From Actinomadura violacea (GTDB lineage Bacteria > Actinomycetota > Actinomycetes > Streptosporangiales > Streptosporangiaceae), in the NCBI RefSeq assembly GCF_017573465.1, contig NZ_JAGEPF010000037.1:1-64000 (forward strand): a DNA stretch of 64,000 nt, read 5' to 3'. Made by a program: the position numbers and the translations under genes. This document shows, piece after piece, positions 24,535 to 33,357 of the stretch. Below the pieces are notes generated by a model. The model saw nothing but the letters and a program-made list of their open reading frames with translations. It was not told the origin of the DNA and did no database searches. Within the stretch, counting starts at the first letter, position 1; every line of letters begins with the position of its first letter.

Positions 24535-25293
24535 TCAGCGCCCGCCGGAGCGGCGTCCCGCGTCCCTGCCCTGCGGCGCGGTGCCGCCCTTCGGCTTGGC
24601 GCCGTTGGGCTTGCCGGCGTCCGGCTTGCCGCCGTTCGCGTTCCCGCCGTCCGGCTTGGTGACGTTCGGGGCCTTGAAGTTGAACTCGCCGTGCCCGCCG
24701 TCCTTGTGGGTCTGGGCGCTGTCGTCGTGCTGGTCGCCGCGGTCCGGATGGGCCTTCTTGCCCTTCTGGGGGTTGCCCTTGTCCAGGCCGGGCGGGTGCG
24801 CCTTGCCGTGCTTGCGCCTCCCCTCAGGGGACTTGGACGGCGTCGGGCGCTGCACCGGGGACGTGTGCGGGACGGGGGACGACGGCGGCGGGGCCGGCCG
24901 GTGCTCGCGGTGCGAGGTCTTGCCCGGCGAGCGGTGGTGGTGCGACGACGACGGCGAGGGCGACCGCCCGGGCAGGTGCCCGGTGCTCGCCGCGACCGCG
25001 ACGCCGCCGCCGAACGCGGCGAGCGTCACCGCGACCACGGCGACCTTGACCGTCGCGTAGCGGGGCAGCGCGGCCCAGCGCGACCGGCGCGGGGCGGGCC
25101 GCGCCTGGACGGCCCGGAACGCGGCGGCCGCGGCGTCCTCGCCGTGCAGCTCGCCCGGGCGCGCCGGGCCGGCCGCGGCCGACAGCAGCGCGCGCAGCGC
25201 GTCGTGGCCGTCCCCGGGGGCGGCCGGAGCCCCGCCGAGCAGCCGCTCGGCGGTGCGCTGGTCGAGCCGTCCGGCTCGCTGGTGGTCGCTCAT
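24535..25293 (-). CDS. single-pass membrane protein, putative anti-sigma factor
   Basis: A 252-residue protein: an N-terminal cytoplasmic part (about 1-80) beginning 'DQRTAERLLGGAPAAPGDGHDALRALLSAAAG', one membrane helix (about 82-102), then a long extracellular low-complexity region rich in Ser/Pro/His/Lys with KPDGG/KPDAG/KPNGA/KPKGG repeats near the end. Its ATG overlaps the stop of an ECF sigma gene (25290-25293), the classic layout of a sigma/anti-sigma pair. No zinc (ZAS) H-x3-C-x2-C motif is present, so it is not a redox-sensing type. The role is inferred from gene order and topology. Confidence 0.78.
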   Translation of the reverse strand: MSDHQRAGRLDQRTAERLLGGAPAAPGDGHDALRALLSAAAGPARPGELHGEDAAAAAFRAVQARPAPRRSRWAALPRYATVKVAVVAVTLAAFGGGVAVAASTGHLPGRSPSPSSSHHHRSPGKTSHREHRPAPPPSSPVPHTSPVQRPTPSKSPEGRRKHGKAHPPGLDKGNPQKGKKAHPDRGDQHDDSAQTHKDGGHGEFNFKAPNVTKPDGGNANGGKPDAGKPNGAKPKGGTAPQGRDAGRRSGGR

Positions 25294-25979
25294 CTCACCC
25301 CTTCAGCGCCCGGCCCGCCGCTTTTGTCACTCCCGGCGGCGGGCAGCGAACCGGCCGGCGACGCGGAAGCGGCCTCGGCGGCGCCCGCCTGCGGCCCCGC
25401 CGCGGGCCCCGCGAGCCGCTCGGTGAGCCGGCGAAGTCCCCGGTGGGCGGCGGTGCGGACGGCGCCGGGCCGCTTGCCGAGCACCTCGCCCGCCGACCTC
25501 GCGTCCAGCCCCACCACCACGCGCAGCAGCACCGCCTCGGCCTGGTCGCGCGGCAGCCCGGCGATCAGCCGCAGCGCGTCCTCGGTGGCGATGCCGTCGA
25601 GGGCGAGCGTCTCGGTGTCGGCCGGCGCGGCGAGCGTGAGCAGCTCCTCGGGGGGCGCGTCGGCGGCCGGGCGGCGGGACCGGCGGCGCAGGTGGTCCAG
25701 CGCGCGGTGCCGGGTGATCGTGGCGGTCCAGCCGCGGAACCCGTCGATGTCGCCGCGGAAGGCGGGCAGGTCACGGGCGATCTGCAGCCACGCCTCGGAC
25801 GTGACGTCCTCGGCGTCCGCGCCGACGAGCGCGCCCGCGAACCGGATCAGCCGCGGCTGCACGTCGCGGTAGAGGACGCGGAAGGACTCCTCGTCGCCCT
25901 CCTGGGCCGCGCGAAGAGCGCGGTCGAGGTCGTCCCCGCCGCTCGCGCTCTCCCGCCGCACTCGTGCCATCTGCGTCAT
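25290..25979 (-). CDS. ECF RNA polymerase sigma factor
   Basis: A 229-residue ECF sigma factor. Region 2 (about residues 15-90) includes 'DAEDVTSEAWLQIARDLPAFRGDIDGFRGWTATITRHRALDHLRRRSRR'; region 4 (about 130-185) includes 'LPRDQAEAVLLRVVVGLDARSAGEVLGKRPGAVRTAAHRGLRRLTERL'. The start is uncertain: ATGs at 25979 and 25970 fit, and no Shine-Dalgarno site precedes either. It is coupled to the membrane anti-sigma candidate and is divergent from the MatA/MatB-like operon at 26088, so it may control extracellular matrix synthesis. Confidence 0.9.
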   Translation of the reverse strand: MTQMARVRRESASGGDDLDRALRAAQEGDEESFRVLYRDVQPRLIRFAGALVGADAEDVTSEAWLQIARDLPAFRGDIDGFRGWTATITRHRALDHLRRRSRRPAADAPPEELLTLAAPADTETLALDGIATEDALRLIAGLPRDQAEAVLLRVVVGLDARSAGEVLGKRPGAVRTAAHRGLRRLTERLAGPAAGPQAGAAEAASASPAGSLPAAGSDKSGGPGAEGVR

Positions 25980-26030
25980 TGTGCAGGCATTTCGCGTGTG
26001 GTGTGACATGTCCTCGCCGCTCGGCGCTGA

Positions 26031-26043
26031 CCGTTCTGAACGG
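26031..26043. promoter_or_regulatory. palindrome between ECF sigma and mat-like operon
   Basis: CCGTTC-T-GAACGG, a perfect 13-bp palindrome, lies in the 108-bp divergent promoter region. It may be an operator or part of an ECF promoter; no standard -35/-10 pair with correct spacing could be fitted. Confidence 0.4.
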
Positions 26044-26087
26044 CCGCGCCGCCCGAGCGCGCGGAGTTCGTCTCCTGATGCGAAGTG

Positions 26088-26708
26088 ATGGACGCGATGA
26101 TCCGCGATTTGCCTGCACACCGGCACGGTCCGGACGAGGGGCCCGGCGCCGCACCGGGCCACGCCGTACCGGGCCACGCCGGGCCTGCGGCGCACGCCCC
26201 GTCCCCGGACGAGATCGGCTCCGCCGCGCTCGCTGAGGCCGGCGTGCCCGGCGGGGCGCCGGTGTTCGTGGACATGACCGGGCGGCGGCACCGGCTGGCC
26301 CGGCGGATCGGCCTGGCGGCGGGCGCGCTGCTCGTGGTCTTCCTCGGCGCGCTGGGCGTCGGGGCGGCGACGGGCGCCGCGGTGCCGGGAACGCCATGGA
26401 ACGCTCCGTCCACGCACCCTCGTGTGGGCGGGCACCAGCCGGCCGGCGCGCGCGCTGGGAAGGCGGGTCCGGAGGGTGAGCGCCGTAGCGAGGCGCCCAG
26501 CCGGAGTCCTCGCACCGCCCCGTCGGGGACGTCGCCCAAGGTGCCCTCCGCGTCGTCGAAGCCGGCGTCGACGGCGGCCCCCGCGACGCCTGCGCCGTCC
26601 GCCTCGACCGCGCCCGGCGCCGCACCGACGACGGCCGCGACCACGAGCCGTCCGGGCAACTCCCACGCGAGCCCGCCCGCCTGGGGGCACACGAAGAAGC
26701 CGGCCTGA
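26088..26708 (+). CDS. single-pass membrane protein, MatA-like
   Basis: A 206-residue protein with a 70-residue cytoplasmic N-terminus, one membrane helix (about residues 73-95, 'IGLAAGALLVVFLGALGVGAATG') and a Ser/Thr/Pro/Ala-rich extracellular tail. It lies 2 nt upstream of the deacetylase-glycosyltransferase gene. In Streptomyces the matAB pair has the same plan, a small membrane protein followed by a bifunctional synthase, so I call it MatA-like from position and topology, not from sequence motifs. The start is uncertain (GTG 26085, ATG 26088 or ATG 26097). Confidence 0.7.
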   Translation: MDAMIRDLPAHRHGPDEGPGAAPGHAVPGHAGPAAHAPSPDEIGSAALAEAGVPGGAPVFVDMTGRRHRLARRIGLAAGALLVVFLGALGVGAATGAAVPGTPWNAPSTHPRVGGHQPAGARAGKAGPEGERRSEAPSRSPRTAPSGTSPKVPSASSKPASTAAPATPAPSASTAPGAAPTTAATTSRPGNSHASPPAWGHTKKPA

Positions 26709-26710
26709 GG

Positions 26711-28837
26711 ATGCGGCGAGGCGAACCGCGGGGCCACTGGATCCTGCTGCTGCTCGGCGGCCTGGCCCTGACCGTCCTGCTGCTGCTGGACGGCTACGCG
26801 CACGGCGCGGTCGGCGAGGCGCCGCGCAAGGACCCGGCGCACCCCGTCCCCGCGCCGTCCCAGATCACCTCCGGCGGCCCGGTGCTCAACCTGGCGGGCG
26901 GGACACCGCACTCGCTGCGCACCCCGGCCAAGACGATCGCGCTGACCTTCGACGACGGCCCCGACCCTAAATGGACGCCGCGGATCCTCGACGTGCTGCG
27001 CCGGCACGGCGCGCACGGCACGTTCTTCGCGGTCGGCGCGCACATCGCCGAGAACCCGGGCCTGACCCGCCGCATCCTGCGCGAGGGCAACGAGATCGGC
27101 TCGCACACCTACACGCACGTCGACCTCGCCACCGCCCCGGCCTGGCGCGCGCGCCTGGAGCTCGACCTCACGCAGCGGGCGCTGGCGGGCGCGGCGGGCG
27201 TCCACACCCGGCTGATGCGGATGCCGTACTCGTCGGTCCCGGACGGCCTGACCGCGCCGGAATGGCGGGCGGCCGAGCGGGCGGGCAAGGACGGGTACGT
27301 CGTCGTCCTCACCGACCGCGACACCGAGGACTGGCAGCGGCCCGGCACCGAGAAGATCGTCGAGACCGCGCTCGCGGCCGAGCGGCGCGGCCAGGGCGCC
27401 GTCGTCATGCTGCACGACGCGGGCGGCGACCGGGCCGAGACCGTCGCGGCCGTCGAGCAGATCATCGACCGGCTCCAGCCGCGCGGCTACCGCTTCACCA
27501 CGCTGTCGCAGGCGATGCGGATGCCCGCCGCCGACATCGCCGTCCCGGGCCGGGAGAAGGCGATCGGCTGGACGCTGGTCGCCGCGCAGCGGACCGCGTC
27601 CTCGCTCACCGGCTGGCTGGGCGTGCTGTTCGGCGCGGCCGGGGTGCTGTACGTGCTGAGGCTCGTGCTGCTGCTTTTCTTCGCGCACGTGCACGTCCGG
27701 CGGGTCCGGCGGCCACCGGACCGCCCGGTGCCGCCCGGGCCGTACCCGGACCTCTCCGTCATCGTCCCCGCCTACAACGAGGAGGCCGGGATCGCGGCGA
27801 CGGTCCGCTCGCTGCTCGACACCGACTATCCGGGCGCGTTCGAGGTGATCGTGGTGGACGACGGGTCCGCCGACCGCACCGCCGCGATCGTCGAGGGGCT
27901 CGCGCTGCCGGGCGTCCGGCTGCTGCGCAAGCCCAACGGCGGCAAGCCGAGCGCCCTGAACGCGGGCGCGGCCGCGGCGCGCACCGAGATCCTCGTGCTG
28001 GTGGACGGCGACACCGTGTTCCAGCGCGACACCCTCCGGCACCTCGTCGCGCCGCTCGCCGACCCGCGGGTCGGGGCGGTGAGCGGTAACACCAAGGTCG
28101 CCAACCGGGGCGGGCTCCTCGGCCGCTGGCAGCACATCGAGTACGTGATCGGCTTCAACCTCGACCGCCGGATGTTCGACGTGCTGCAGTGCATGCCGAC
28201 CGTCCCGGGCGCGATCGGCGCGTTCCGCCGCCCGGTGCTGGCGCGGGTCGGCGGCGTGCCCTCCGACACCCTCGCCGAGGACACCGACCTCACCATGGTG
28301 ATCTGCCGCTCCGGCCACCGCGTCGTCTACGAGGAGAAGGCGATCGCCTGGACGGAGGCGCCGTCGTCGCTGCGGCAGCTGTGGCGGCAGCGGTACCGCT
28401 GGTGCTACGGGACGATGCAGGCGATGTGGAAGCACCGCCGGTCGCTGATCGAGGGCGGCGCGTCCGGCCGGTTCGGCCGCCGCTGCCTCACCTACCTGGC
28501 GGTTTTCCAGGTGCTGCTGCCGCTGTTCGCGCCCGCCGTCGACCTGTTCGCGCTGTTCGGCCTGATCTTCCTGAACCCGCTGGAGCCGATCCTGCTGTGG
28601 GCCGGGTTCACGGCCGCGCAGACCGCCGCGGGCGCGTACGCGCTGTGGCTGGACGGCGAGCGCATCCGCCCGCTGTGGGCGCTGCCGCTCCAGCAGTTCG
28701 TATACCGGCAGCTCATGTACCTGGTCGTCGTCCAGTCGGTGGTCACGGCGCTGCTGGGGTCCCGGCTCGGCTGGCACACGATCCGCCGCACCGGCACGTT
28801 CTCCGACGTCCCTCCGCAGCCCGCGTCCACCGGCTGA
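26711..28837 (+). CDS. matB: bifunctional polysaccharide deacetylase/GT2 synthase, MatB-like
   Basis: A 708-residue membrane enzyme. After one N-terminal helix (11-27) comes an extracellular NodB deacetylase domain: TFDDGPDP at 79-86, metal ligands H132 and H136 in SHTYTHVD, RMPYSS at 170-175 and LHDAG at 234-238. A helix (about 300-325) leads to a cytoplasmic GT2 domain: SVIVPAYNEE (349-358), VVDDGS (381-386), VDGD (431-434), EDTD (523-526) and QRYRW (560-564), then three to four helices. The order matches MatB of Streptomyces, which makes a PNAG-like extracellular glycan that glues hyphae. The fusion corresponds to PgaB plus PgaC functions. It is divergent from an ECF sigma/anti-sigma pair. 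Confidence 0.85.
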   Translation: MRRGEPRGHWILLLLGGLALTVLLLLDGYAHGAVGEAPRKDPAHPVPAPSQITSGGPVLNLAGGTPHSLRTPAKTIALTFDDGPDPKWTPRILDVLRRHGAHGTFFAVGAHIAENPGLTRRILREGNEIGSHTYTHVDLATAPAWRARLELDLTQRALAGAAGVHTRLMRMPYSSVPDGLTAPEWRAAERAGKDGYVVVLTDRDTEDWQRPGTEKIVETALAAERRGQGAVVMLHDAGGDRAETVAAVEQIIDRLQPRGYRFTTLSQAMRMPAADIAVPGREKAIGWTLVAAQRTASSLTGWLGVLFGAAGVLYVLRLVLLLFFAHVHVRRVRRPPDRPVPPGPYPDLSVIVPAYNEEAGIAATVRSLLDTDYPGAFEVIVVDDGSADRTAAIVEGLALPGVRLLRKPNGGKPSALNAGAAAARTEILVLVDGDTVFQRDTLRHLVAPLADPRVGAVSGNTKVANRGGLLGRWQHIEYVIGFNLDRRMFDVLQCMPTVPGAIGAFRRPVLARVGGVPSDTLAEDTDLTMVICRSGHRVVYEEKAIAWTEAPSSLRQLWRQRYRWCYGTMQAMWKHRRSLIEGGASGRFGRRCLTYLAVFQVLLPLFAPAVDLFALFGLIFLNPLEPILLWAGFTAAQTAAGAYALWLDGERIRPLWALPLQQFVYRQLMYLVVVQSVVTALLGSRLGWHTIRRTGTFSDVPPQPASTG

Positions 28838-28895
28838 CGGATCTCGGCCGCCGGGCGGGAACAATCCCGGGGGTCCCATCGGTTACACAAGACAG

Positions 28896-28997
28896 CCGGT
28901 GTGCCTGGTGTCCCCGGGCCTCACCTATAGCCTTCACGGAATACCGTTCGGCTGGAGCCGTGTTGAGCCTTTCGCCGAGAGGCGACCCGCACACCGG
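28896..28997 (+). ncRNA. candidate structured RNA upstream of tenA
   Basis: A 266-nt gap between the MatB-like gene and tenA folds into a multibranched structure by eye. P1 is a 9-bp closing stem (28896-28904 with 28989-28997). P2 is GGC-bulge-TCA with TGA-GCC (28917-28923 with 28964-28969). Inside P2 are hairpins ACGG-AATA-CCGT (28936-28947) and CGGC-TGGA-GCCG (28949-28960). P5 is TCGCC-GAGA-GGCGA (28972-28985). A 16-bp terminator-like hairpin follows at 29005. It lacks the TPP riboswitch consensus. An unrecognised riboswitch or small RNA is possible; the strand is assigned because the hairpin follows the structure. Confidence 0.5.
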
Positions 28998-29004
28998 TGC
29001 TTGA

Positions 29005-29044
29005 CCAGGGCCCCGCCGGGCCGCAAGACCCGGCGGGGCCCTGG
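29005..29044. terminator. strong GC hairpin before tenA
   Basis: A perfect 16-bp stem, CCAGGGCCCCGCCGGG (29005-29020) and CCCGGCGGGGCCCTGG (29029-29044), with an 8-nt loop. It may end MatB-like or ncRNA transcription, or act as an attenuator for tenA 59 nt downstream. There is no long T tract. Confidence 0.7.
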
Positions 29045-29103
29045 TCTGTCCGGGGAGGGGCGTCCGGGATGGTCGTGTCCGGGGAAATGCCAGACTTGCC
29101 AGC

Positions 29104-29712
29104 ATGAGTCTCGCCGCCCGCCTGGAGGACCTCGGCCGCCCGCTGGTCGAGGAGCAGCTGAAGCACCCCACCGTCGCCGGCATCGCCCGCGGCGACCTCG
29201 ACGAGGCGGTCTTCCGCTCCTGGCTCGAACAGGACTACCTCTTCCTGCACGACTACGTCCGGGTGTTCTCCCGGCTCGCCTGGCAGGCCCCGTCCGCGCA
29301 CCTCGGCGACCTCGTCGACCTGGCGCACGCGACGTACCACGACGAGCTGGACCTGCACCGGTCGCTGTCCGCGGAGTTCGGCGCCGACCTCGACGGCGCC
29401 CGCAAGGGCCCGCCCTGCGCCGCCTACACGGCGTTCCTGCTGGACAGCGCCGCCTCCTACGGCGACGGCCTCGCCGCCCTGTACCCGTGCATGTGGGGCT
29501 ACTCGACGCTCGGCACCCGGCTCGCCGAGGACCCGCCGGCGGAGCCGCGCTACCGCCGCTGGGTCGACACCTACGCCGACCCCGGCTTCGCCGAGCTGAC
29601 CGGCCGCATCGCCCAGATGATCGACGAGTCCGGCGCCGACCCCGCCCGCGCGGAACACCTGTTCCTTGAGGGCATGCGCCACGAACTCGCCTTCTGGGAC
29701 GTCCCGCTCTAG
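29104..29712 (+). CDS. tenA: TenA family protein (thiaminase II/aminopyrimidine aminohydrolase)
   Basis: A 202-residue all-helical TenA protein: 'EEQLKHPTVAGIARGDLDEAVFRSWLEQDYLFLHDYVRVF' (residues 16-55), 'TYHDELDLH' (78-85), the active-site cysteine C129 in 'YPCMWGYSTLG', and a C-terminal glutamate in 'FLEGMRHELAFWD'. TenA of the Cys type hydrolyses aminopyrimidine from degraded thiamine to HMP for thiamine salvage. A -10-like CAGACT ends 7 nt before the ATG, so the mRNA may be leaderless unless transcription starts further up through the structured element at 28.9 kb. It converges with copA. Confidence 0.92.
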   Translation: MSLAARLEDLGRPLVEEQLKHPTVAGIARGDLDEAVFRSWLEQDYLFLHDYVRVFSRLAWQAPSAHLGDLVDLAHATYHDELDLHRSLSAEFGADLDGARKGPPCAAYTAFLLDSAASYGDGLAALYPCMWGYSTLGTRLAEDPPAEPRYRRWVDTYADPGFAELTGRIAQMIDESGADPARAEHLFLEGMRHELAFWDVPL

Positions 29713-29727
29713 CCCGCCCGCGCGGGG

Positions 29728-29741
29728 GTTTCACATGAAAC
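29728..29741. other. parS-like centromere site
   Basis: GTTTCACATGAAAC matches the ParB-binding consensus GTTTCACGTGAAAC at 13 of 14 positions, the one change being in the centre. It lies between the convergent tenA and copA genes, as many actinobacterial parS sites do. parS sites gather near the chromosome origin. Confidence 0.7.
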
Positions 29742-29742
29742 A

Positions 29743-29783
29743 GCGAGCGCCGCGGCCCCGGAGTGCGGGACCGCGGCGCTCGC
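29743..29783. terminator. bidirectional terminator between tenA and copA
   Basis: A 13-bp stem GCGAGCGCCGCGG (29743-29755)/CCGCGGCGCTCGC (29771-29783) immediately follows the parS-like site in the convergent intergenic region. Confidence 0.7.
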
Positions 29784-29793
29784 CGCCCGTGTG

Positions 29794-32115
29794 TCAACGC
29801 GGGGCCGGGACCTCCGGACGGGCCGGGGCCGCGGCCGCCGGCGCCGGCGCGGTGTCGCCGTTCAGCGCCTTGAACCGGCGGAGCCGCAGGCTGTTACTGA
29901 CCACGAAGACCGACGAGAACGCCATCGCGCCGCCCGCGATCATCGGGTTGAGCAGCCCGGTCGCCGCCAGCGGCAGCGCCGCCACGTTGTAGGCGAACGC
30001 CCAGAACAGGTTGCCCTTGATCGTGCGGAGCGTGCGCCGCGACAGCCGGATCGCGTCCGCCGCGGCCCGCAGGTCGCCGCGGACCAGGGTCAGGTCGGAC
30101 GCCTCGATCGCCACGTCCGTGCCGGTGCCCATCGCCAGGCCGAGGTCGGCCTGGGCGAGCGCGGCGGCGTCGTTGACGCCGTCGCCGACCATCGCGACCG
30201 TCCGCCCCTCGCCCTGGAGCCGCTTGACGACGTCCACCTTGTCCTGCGGCAGGACCTCGGCGATGACCTCGTCGATCCCGACCGCGTCGGCGACCGTGCG
30301 GGCGACGGTCTCGCTGTCGCCGGTGAGCAGCACGGGCCGCAGCCCGAGCGCACGCAGCTGCCCGATCGCCTCCGCCGAGGTCGGCTTGACCTGGTCCGCG
30401 ACGGTGATCACCGCGCGGGCCTCGCCGTCCCAGCCGACCGCGACGGCGGTGCGGCCGAGCGCCTGCGCCTGCGACATCGCCCGCTCCAGCCCGGCGGTCA
30501 GGTGCTGCGACCACTCCGCCAGCAGCTGCGGCCGGCCGACCAGGACGCCGTGCCCGTCGACGATCCCCTGGACGCCCAGGCCCTCGACGTTGGCGAAGTC
30601 CTCGACCGTCCCCAGGGTCCCGGCCCGCTCGGCCGCGCCCTTGGCGATGGCCTGCGCGATCGGGTGCTCGGACGCGTTCTCCAGCGCTCCCGCCAGCCGC
30701 AGCACCTCCGCCTCGTCGACCCCGTCGGCGGTGTGCACGTCCACCAGCGCCATCCGGCCGGTGGTGACGGTGCCGGTCTTGTCCAGCACGACCGTGTCGA
30801 TCGCGCGGGTCGACTCCAGCACCTCCGGGCCCTTGATCAGGATGCCGAGCTGCGCGCCGCGCCCCGTCCCGACCATGAGGGCGGTCGGGGTGGCCAGGCC
30901 GAGCGCGCACGGGCAGGCGATGATCAGCACCGCGACCGCCGCGGTGAACGCCCCGGCCAGGCCGCCGCCCGTGCCGACCCAGAAGCCCAGCGTGGCGACG
31001 GCCAGCGCGATCACCACCGGGACGAAGATCCCGGAGATCCGGTCGGCGAGCCGCTGCACCTGCGCCTTGCCGGTCTGCGCGTCCTCCACCAGCCGCGCCA
31101 TCTGCGCGAGCTGGGTGTCGGCGCCGACCCGCGTGGCGCGGACCAGCAGCCGCCCGCCGGCGTTCACCGTCGCGCCGACCACCGCGTCGCCCGGCGCGAC
31201 CTCCACCGGGACCGACTCGCCGGTCAGCAGCGACGCGTCCACCGCCGACGACCCCTCGGTCACCACGCCGTCCGTCGCGATCTTCTCGCCCGGACGGACG
31301 ACGAACACGTCGTCCACCGCCAGCTTCTCGACCGGGATGAGCTCCTCGCGCCCGTCCCGGACGACCGACACCTCCTTGGCGCCGAGCTCCAGCAGCGCCT
31401 TCAGGGCGGCGCCCGCGCGGCGCTTGGAGCGCGCCTCGAAGTAGCGGCCCGCGAGGATGAACGCGATGACCCCGGACGCGGCCTCCAGGTAGATGTTCAT
31501 CGACCCGTCCGAGCGGGTCATGGAGAACTCGAACCCGTGCTTGAGGCCGGTCTCGCCGGCGGTGCCGAAGAACAGCGCCCACAGCGACCAGCCGAACGCG
31601 GCGAGCGTACCGACCGACACCAGGGTGTCCATCGTCGCGGCGCCGTGCCGCAGGTTCGTCCACGCGGCCTTGTGGAACGGCCAGCCCGCGTAGACGACGA
31701 CCGGCGACGCCAGCGTCAGCGACAGCCACTGCCAGTTGTCGAACTGCAGCGCCGGGACCATCGCCATCGCGATGACCGGGACCGACAGCACGACCGACAT
31801 GACCAGCCGCTGCCGCAGCGTGCGCAGCCCGTCGTCGGGCTCCTCGCCCGCGCCGCCCTCGCCGTCGCTCTTGGGCGGGGCCGGCAGCTCGGCGGTGTAG
31901 CCCGCCGCCTCCACCGTGGCGACCAGCTCCTCCGGGGACACCCCCGCCGGGAACTCGACCTTCGCCTTCTCGGTGGCGTAGTTGACCGTCGCGGTGACGC
32001 CCTCGAGCTTGTTCAGCTTGCGTTCGATGCGGTTGGCGCACGACGCGCACGTCATCCCGCCGATCGCCAGCTCGATCCGCCCGGATTCCGCTTCTGGCAC
32101 GGCGCCGGTGGTCAT
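29794..32115 (-). CDS. copA: copper-exporting P-type ATPase CopA
   Basis: A 773-residue P1B-type ATPase. An N-terminal heavy-metal-associated domain has [13 protein letters not shown] (C23-x2-C26). The CPC metal channel motif is in '[20 protein letters not shown]', the phosphorylation motif in '[16 protein letters not shown]', the nucleotide-domain His-Pro in '[12 protein letters not shown]', and the hinge in '[30 protein letters not shown]'. It pumps Cu(I) out of the cytoplasm using ATP. The ATG at 32115 has GGAGGAG upstream. It is the last gene of a copZ/His-rich protein/copA operon behind CsoR-type operators. Confidence 0.97.
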   Translation of the reverse strand: MTTGAVPEAESGRIELAIGGMTCASCANRIERKLNKLEGVTATVNYATEKAKVEFPAGVSPEELVATVEAAGYTAELPAPPKSDGEGGAGEEPDDGLRTLRQRLVMSVVLSVPVIAMAMVPALQFDNWQWLSLTLASPVVVYAGWPFHKAAWTNLRHGAATMDTLVSVGTLAAFGWSLWALFFGTAGETGLKHGFEFSMTRSDGSMNIYLEAASGVIAFILAGRYFEARSKRRAGAALKALLELGAKEVSVVRDGREELIPVEKLAVDDVFVVRPGEKIATDGVVTEGSSAVDASLLTGESVPVEVAPGDAVVGATVNAGGRLLVRATRVGADTQLAQMARLVEDAQTGKAQVQRLADRISGIFVPVVIALAVATLGFWVGTGGGLAGAFTAAVAVLIIACPCALGLATPTALMVGTGRGAQLGILIKGPEVLESTRAIDTVVLDKTGTVTTGRMALVDVHTADGVDEAEVLRLAGALENASEHPIAQAIAKGAAERAGTLGTVEDFANVEGLGVQGIVDGHGVLVGRPQLLAEWSQHLTAGLERAMSQAQALGRTAVAVGWDGEARAVITVADQVKPTSAEAIGQLRALGLRPVLLTGDSETVARTVADAVGIDEVIAEVLPQDKVDVVKRLQGEGRTVAMVGDGVNDAAALAQADLGLAMGTGTDVAIEASDLTLVRGDLRAAADAIRLSRRTLRTIKGNLFWAFAYNVAALPLAATGLLNPMIAGGAMAFSSVFVVSNSLRLRRFKALNGDTAPAPAAAAPARPEVPAPR

Positions 32116-32146
32116 CGCTCCTCCTTCGCTTCGACCGTACGGGATG

Positions 32147-33082
32147 TCAGTGGGTGTGCTCGCCGTGGCCCTCGCCCTGCTCCACCGGCCCCGACGACGG
32201 CCCCGCCGTCACGGTGAACTCCGCCGTGCGGACCTTGCCGCCGTGCTGGAAGTCCAGGTAGAGCCGGTACGTCCCCGCGCTGGGGGCCTCGGCGTAGAAG
32301 GTGATGTCGGGGCCCGGCTTCGTCCTGCCGTCGCCCGGCTCCCCGTCCGGGTGGACGTGCAGGTAGGCCAGGTCGCCCTGCCGCAGCGCGACCAGGTGGC
32401 CGTAGGCCTCCAGGTACGGCTCCAGGTCCGTGACCGGCGCGCCGTCCTTGCTCACCGACAGCGTCAGCTTGCTCGACTTGCCCGGGGCCAGCGCGCCGGC
32501 CAGCCTCACCTCGTAGCCGTCGACCTTCGCGACCTGCTCGGGCCCCGGCAGCGCGACGGGCTGGTAGTCGCCGGGCGCGGTGACGTCGACGCCCAGCGTC
32601 AGCGCCTCCTTCGCCCCGTCCGGCTGGACGTCGGTGAAGAACCGGTACGCGCCCGCCTGCGGCAGCACGATCGGGACCGTCCACACGCCGCCGCCGACCT
32701 CGGTCGGGTGCAGGTGCTGGAAGCCGGACAGGTCGCGCCGCGCGATGATCAGGTGCAGCCGCTTGCCGTGCAGCGGCGTGAACCCGGTCACGGGCCTGCC
32801 GTCCGGGCCGTCGATGGTGAACCGGAAGTCGGTCCGCTCGCCGGGCCGGACCGTCGCCGTCCGCGGGTGCAGGGTGTAGCCGTCCTGGCTGACCTGCAGC
32901 CCGCCGGGGAGCGCCGGGCCCGCCGCCGTCCCGCCGTGGGATCCGTGCGCGCCGTGCCCGCCGCCGTGCCCGCCGTCGTCGGCCTTGCCGACCGGCCCGG
33001 TCACGGTGCCGACGACGGCGGCTCCGCCGAAGACGACGGCCAGCGCCGCCACGTAGGCGCTCAGCTTGGTCGCGTTGTTCAT
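32147..33082 (-). CDS. exported His-rich copper-operon protein with duplicated domain
   Basis: A 311-residue protein with an N-terminal hydrophobic anchor or signal (about residues 8-30), a His/Gly-rich linker (about 36-52) and a His-rich end (GHGEHTH). Two related beta-rich halves follow: one with '[17 protein letters not shown]' and '[13 protein letters not shown]', the other with '[17 protein letters not shown]' and '[13 protein letters not shown]'. The H-L-H/H-V-H motifs and its place between copZ and copA suggest copper binding outside the membrane. I recognise it only as an actinobacterial copper-operon protein without an assigned function. Confidence 0.82.
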   Translation of the reverse strand: MNNATKLSAYVAALAVVFGGAAVVGTVTGPVGKADDGGHGGGHGAHGSHGGTAAGPALPGGLQVSQDGYTLHPRTATVRPGERTDFRFTIDGPDGRPVTGFTPLHGKRLHLIIARRDLSGFQHLHPTEVGGGVWTVPIVLPQAGAYRFFTDVQPDGAKEALTLGVDVTAPGDYQPVALPGPEQVAKVDGYEVRLAGALAPGKSSKLTLSVSKDGAPVTDLEPYLEAYGHLVALRQGDLAYLHVHPDGEPGDGRTKPGPDITFYAEAPSAGTYRLYLDFQHGGKVRTAEFTVTAGPSSGPVEQGEGHGEHTH

Positions 33083-33130
33083 GGTCCTTCACTCCACTCG
33101 TCTGGGGCCCTGGTCCTCAGGGCGCAGGCG

Positions 33131-33337
33131 TCATGCCTGCAGGGCGTATCCCGCCTCCTCGACGGCGCCCTTGATCAGGGCGTCGTCGACGGGGGCCTCG
33201 CTGGTGACGGTCACCCGTCCGGTCGGCAGGTCGACGGCGACGGCGGTGACGCCGGCGACCTGCTCGACCTCCTCGGTGACGGAGGCGACGCAGTGGCCGC
33301 AGGTCATCCCGGTGACGGTGTAGGTGGCGGTGCTCAT
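33131..33337 (-). CDS. copZ: CopZ-like copper chaperone
   Basis: A 68-residue heavy-metal-associated domain protein: 'YTVTGMTCGHCVASVTEEVEQVAGVTAVAVDL' holds the Cu(I)-binding C-x2-C (residues 13 and 16). It carries Cu(I) to CopA in the cytoplasm. The ATG at 33337 has GGGAGGA upstream; a longer frame to 33415 would run through the CsoR operator and is rejected. First gene of the copper operon. Confidence 0.92.
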   Translation of the reverse strand: MSTATYTVTGMTCGHCVASVTEEVEQVAGVTAVAVDLPTGRVTVTSEAPVDDALIKGAVEEAGYALQA

Positions 33338-33357
33338 CTCTCGTCCTCCCTCATTAG

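Noticed and set aside
28896-28997. TPP riboswitch upstream of tenA
   Set aside because: The CTGAGA and ACCTGA-type elements of the thi-box are missing, so only an unclassified structure can be claimed.
29791-32217. An 808-codon forward frame antisense to copA
   Set aside because: It is the mirror of the copA coding sequence, has low-complexity Arg/Asp/Gln composition and no start signal.
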